The notes below the pieces were generated by a model. It saw only the letters and a program-made list of their open reading frames with translations, was not told the DNA's origin and did no database searches. From contig NZ_BCXA01000030.1 of the NCBI RefSeq assembly GCF_001894865.1, positions 1-64,000 on the forward strand: a stretch of DNA of 64,000 bases, read 5' to 3'. Shown here piece after piece: positions 61,554 to 64,000 of the stretch; the stretch's first letter is position 1, and every line of letters begins with the position of its first letter. The position numbers and the translations under genes were made by a program. The stretch is from Rhodococcus maanshanensis NBRC 100610. GTDB taxonomy: Bacteria > Actinomycetota > Actinomycetes > Mycobacteriales > Mycobacteriaceae.

Positions 61554-62153
61554 ATGACATTCATCAAGATGTGTGGCCTGCGGGACGAGGCCACGGTTGA
61601 CCGCGCCGTGCAGCTCGGCGTCGACGCCGTGGGATTCGTCTTCGCGCGGAGCCCTCGCCAGGTGACCCCCGAGGTGGCCGCGCAGCTGCGGCAGCGAGTC
61701 CCCGAGGGCATCCTCGCGGTCGGGGTGTTCACCGGAATAGGGATCGCCGACATCGTCTCCGCCGCGACGACATCGGGAATCGATGTCGTGCAGGTGCACG
61801 ATCTGCGGTCGGCCGACGAGGTCACGGCTCTCCACGATGCCGGGCTCCGCGTCGTCCGGGCGGTGAACACCGGCGGCGTGGGCGACCCCTCGGCGAGCTT
61901 CGGCGAGGACCTCCTGCTCGTCGACGGCGCCGTCGCAGGAGCGGGCGTCACCTGGGACTGGCAGGACCGGTCTCTGCTGCCGGGCGGTCGGTGGATCCTC
62001 GCGGGCGGGCTCGACCCCCTCAACGTCGCGCAGGCGCTGGACGCCAGCGGGGCCTGGGGCGTCGACGTCAGCAGCGGCATCGAGTCGAGCCGCGGCGTCA
62101 AGGACCAGGAACTGATGGCGGCCTTCGTGACCGCGGTGCGCCGACGCGGATAG
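61554..62153 (+). CDS. trpF: Phosphoribosylanthranilate isomerase
   Basis: This 199-residue (beta/alpha)8 enzyme isomerises phosphoribosylanthranilate in tryptophan synthesis. FIKMCGLRDEATVDRAVQLG (with catalytic Cys7), FSP-like ARSPRQVTPE, LLLVDGA (general-acid Asp) and LAGGLDPLNVAQAL plus VDVSSGIES for phosphate binding are all present. The usual QLHG is replaced by QVHD. Mycobacteriales generally lack trpF, because bifunctional PriA does the job, so a stand-alone copy is notable. No other trp gene is near. GGAGG lies 15 bases before the ATG at 61554, too far to be ideal. It is convergent with the kinase gene. Confidence 0.86.
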   Translation: MTFIKMCGLRDEATVDRAVQLGVDAVGFVFARSPRQVTPEVAAQLRQRVPEGILAVGVFTGIGIADIVSAATTSGIDVVQVHDLRSADEVTALHDAGLRVVRAVNTGGVGDPSASFGEDLLLVDGAVAGAGVTWDWQDRSLLPGGRWILAGGLDPLNVAQALDASGAWGVDVSSGIESSRGVKDQELMAAFVTAVRRRG

Positions 62154-62180
62154 CGAACGGCTCGTCGGATCCCGCACCCG

Positions 62181-64000
62181 TCAGCGGACCGCGGCACGCC
62201 GGGCTCTGCGTTGATCGGGCCCACGATCGTCCTCCCAGCGCGCCCGGCGGTAGCGGCGACGCCGTCCGACCCGCGCGGCTCCGATCGCCGCGGCCACCCC
62301 GGCGAGAACCCCGAGCACCGCACACACCACGACGGTGGCGACGGTGGGCTGCCGACCCAAGAGCACCCAGACCGCACCGACGACGGCCACCGCGAGGACA
62401 CCCACGCTCAACGGGAGACCGATGCTCGCGGAGATCCGGCGGCGCCCCCTGCGTAACGCGCGGACAAACGATTCCACATAGGCGATCCCGAACAGGAACA
62501 ACGCCGCCACGCCGACGGCGGCGGCCGTCGTGAGCGCCGATTGCTCGGTACGGACGGGGAACTGCCAGGTCTGCGTCACCCGGCCCGCCTGCAGGAAGGA
62601 CAGCTCACCGGTGAGTTCCCCCGCGACGAGGTACTGACCGCCGAGCGAGGGCAGGGTGGCCGCGACGCCGCCGTCCACGGGCGCCAAAGGCGCGGTCCGC
62701 ACCTGCTTCACCGGCTGTCCGAGCGCCTTGAGGGTCATGCTCACCGAGTCGGCGGGGACCGGGCCGGCCGCGGACACCGGCACCGGCTGCACCAGATCGA
62801 CGCGGACCGGATCGACGGTCCCTGGGTCCACCCCCGCGACGGTCACGGTCCCCGGCGGCGGGGTCTCCCCGCCGACCGCCGATCCGAGGCCAAGCAGCGC
62901 CACAGCGATCGTGACCGCCGCGAGTGCGGCCGCGATGCGATAGGGCACGCGCGGAGACGGAATGTCCACCACCGACCGCACCGGCACCAGATCCGCGTCC
63001 GCGACGTCGATCAGCCGCACGCCCCGAGCGTGCACGGATGTCGTCGGGCGCATCGTGGGCGGCGTCGGCGGCGGCAGGGGCGTGCCCGGCAACGGCGCGC
63101 TCCCAGGAGGAACCGACCCCGGTGCCGTCGACTCGCCGCCACCGGCAACCGTCGCCTCGCCCACCCCGGCAACCGTCGGCCCGCCTGCCTCCGCCACGGT
63201 CGATGTCCCGGTCACCGGCCTGGCCAGCGGCCGCGTCACCGGAAGCGTCGGATGCTCCCCGTCCACCGGTGGCGGCGGCGCGGTACCCATCCCGGCGGCG
63301 GTCACGATCGTGTCCGCACCCATGACCGGAATCCCCTCGGCGGCAAGCCAACCCGGTCCCCACCGTCCAGCGGAGGCCGCGGCGAGTGCGACCCCGAACT
63401 CCTCGGCCGTCGCGTAGCGCTGCTGCGGATCCGTCGCCAGTCCGCGCATCACCACCTCGGCGATCTGCTCTGGAACGGTCGGCGCGGTCTCGCTCAGTGG
63501 CGTCGGCTGATCGAAGGCGTGCATGAACAGGATCGCCATCGGCTCGTCCGCGGGCGGGAAGGGCAGCGAACCGGAGAGCAGCTCGTACAGCATCGTCGCC
63601 ATCGCGTAAACGTCCGTCGCCGGGGACAATTCACCGCCGCGGGCCTGCTCGGGAGCGATGTATGACGGGGTCCCGATGACATCGCCCTCCCTCGTCGCGA
63701 GCGTCTCGTCGCCGCCGACGACCTTCGCGATCCCGAAATCCGTCACCTTGACCGCCCCCGACGCGGCGAACATCAGGTTCTCGGGCTTGACGTCCCGGTG
63801 CAGGATCCCCCGTTCGTGCGCTGCCTTGAGGCCGGCCGCGCAGGCGAGCACCACGGCGACGGCCGAGTGCGAATTGAGCCCGGTCCCGGCGAACCGGTTC
63901 CAGACCGTCCCGCCCGGCAGCAGCTCCATCACCAGCAGGCAGAGTCCGTCGTGCTCGACATAGTCGTAGACCGGCACGACGTGCGGATGATCCAGCGAGG
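62181..64000 (-). CDS. Ser/Thr protein kinase with multi-pass C-terminus, 5'-truncated
   Basis: At least 605 residues of a Hanks-type kinase are visible; the gene start and the ATP-binding Gly-loop and Lys lie beyond the window end. Visible are SLDHPHVVPVYDYVE, catalytic loop HRDVKPEN, DFGIAK, TPSYIAPEQARGG and the C-lobe. A Pro/Thr/Val-rich linker of about 120 residues follows, then one membrane segment, an extracytoplasmic part of about 140 residues, and three more membrane segments near the C-terminus. There are no PASTA repeats, so it differs from PknB. The tail suggests sensing at the membrane or control of a transport-like domain. It is convergent with trpF. Confidence 0.9.
   Translation of the reverse strand, partial: SLDHPHVVPVYDYVEHDGLCLLVMELLPGGTVWNRFAGTGLNSHSAVAVVLACAAGLKAAHERGILHRDVKPENLMFAASGAVKVTDFGIAKVVGGDETLATREGDVIGTPSYIAPEQARGGELSPATDVYAMATMLYELLSGSLPFPPADEPMAILFMHAFDQPTPLSETAPTVPEQIAEVVMRGLATDPQQRYATAEEFGVALAAASAGRWGPGWLAAEGIPVMGADTIVTAAGMGTAPPPPVDGEHPTLPVTRPLARPVTGTSTVAEAGGPTVAGVGEATVAGGGESTAPGSVPPGSAPLPGTPLPPPTPPTMRPTTSVHARGVRLIDVADADLVPVRSVVDIPSPRVPYRIAAALAAVTIAVALLGLGSAVGGETPPPGTVTVAGVDPGTVDPVRVDLVQPVPVSAAGPVPADSVSMTLKALGQPVKQVRTAPLAPVDGGVAATLPSLGGQYLVAGELTGELSFLQAGRVTQTWQFPVRTEQSALTTAAAVGVAALFLFGIAYVESFVRALRRGRRRISASIGLPLSVGVLAVAVVGAVWVLLGRQPTVATVVVCAVLGVLAGVAAAIGAARVGRRRRYRRARWEDDRGPDQRRARRAAVR

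Overview
The window is high-GC actinobacterial DNA. Several points place it in the mycolic-acid-producing order Mycobacteriales, most likely a Nocardia- or Rhodococcus-like genus: GTG/TTG starts are frequent, coding is dense with ATGA/GTGA overlaps, and there is an AcpM-type acyl carrier protein. In addition, a set of genes follows the order I recall for Mycobacterium tuberculosis Rv0358-Rv0365c: hypothetical, M50 protease, DUF3151, acidic membrane protein, fba, DedA, GH76 protein. Species cannot be fixed from the sequence alone. No rRNA, tRNA, CRISPR array or intact insertion sequence was seen. No gene-free stretch exceeds about 300 bases.

Layout. (1) 0-8.6 kb, minus strand: a broken LuxR/LAL regulator (one-base frameshift) lies upstream of a tight five-gene operon. 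The operon encodes an alpha/beta hydrolase with a cysteine nucleophile, a small membrane protein, a beta-rich membrane-anchored protein, a metallophosphatase with membrane tail and a cholesterol-oxidase-like GMC flavoprotein. (2) 8.7-12 kb: hypotheticals, a solute-binding lipoprotein and the M50 protease (start of the conserved block). (3) 12-28.9 kb: an accessory stretch that interrupts the conserved order. It holds an HxlR-controlled MFS/thioesterase/thiolase/hydrolase operon, a lone AcpM, and a beta-lactamase-fold/TetR pair bracketed by a perfect 28-bp direct repeat. A second HxlR with VanZ-RDD and methyltransferase genes follows, then a class IV aminotransferase, DUF389, a WYL regulator with flavin and SDR enzymes, and a CDF metal exporter. 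(4) 28.9-41.4 kb: the conserved block resumes (FUSC, DUF3151, Rv0361-like, fba, DedA pair, GH76), with a PhoD phosphatase, a zinc-type COG0523 GTPase under a Zur-like box, GH15 trehalase and a SpoU methylase.

(5) 41.6-57.6 kb: nitrogen and polyamine catabolism. A short-form NAD-glutamate dehydrogenase is followed by a regulator-bracketed cluster that encodes a complete route from agmatine to succinate. Agmatine deiminase, N-carbamoylputrescine amidase and putrescine oxidase form one unit under a TetR regulator. Aminobutyraldehyde dehydrogenase, GABA aminotransferase, succinate-semialdehyde dehydrogenase, a universal stress protein and an APC permease form a second unit under a PucR regulator. 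GABA transamination produces glutamate, which the adjacent glutamate dehydrogenase could return to 2-oxoglutarate and ammonia. (6) 57.6-64 kb: envelope and lipid genes (Cys-rich lipoprotein, SDR, lysoplasmalogenase-like protein, secreted lipase), a stand-alone TrpF and the 3' part of a Ser/Thr kinase with a multi-pass membrane tail running off the window.

The region is rich in visible cis-elements. Near-perfect palindromes lie in front of at least eight regulator-linked promoters, and long perfect hairpins close most convergent gene pairs.
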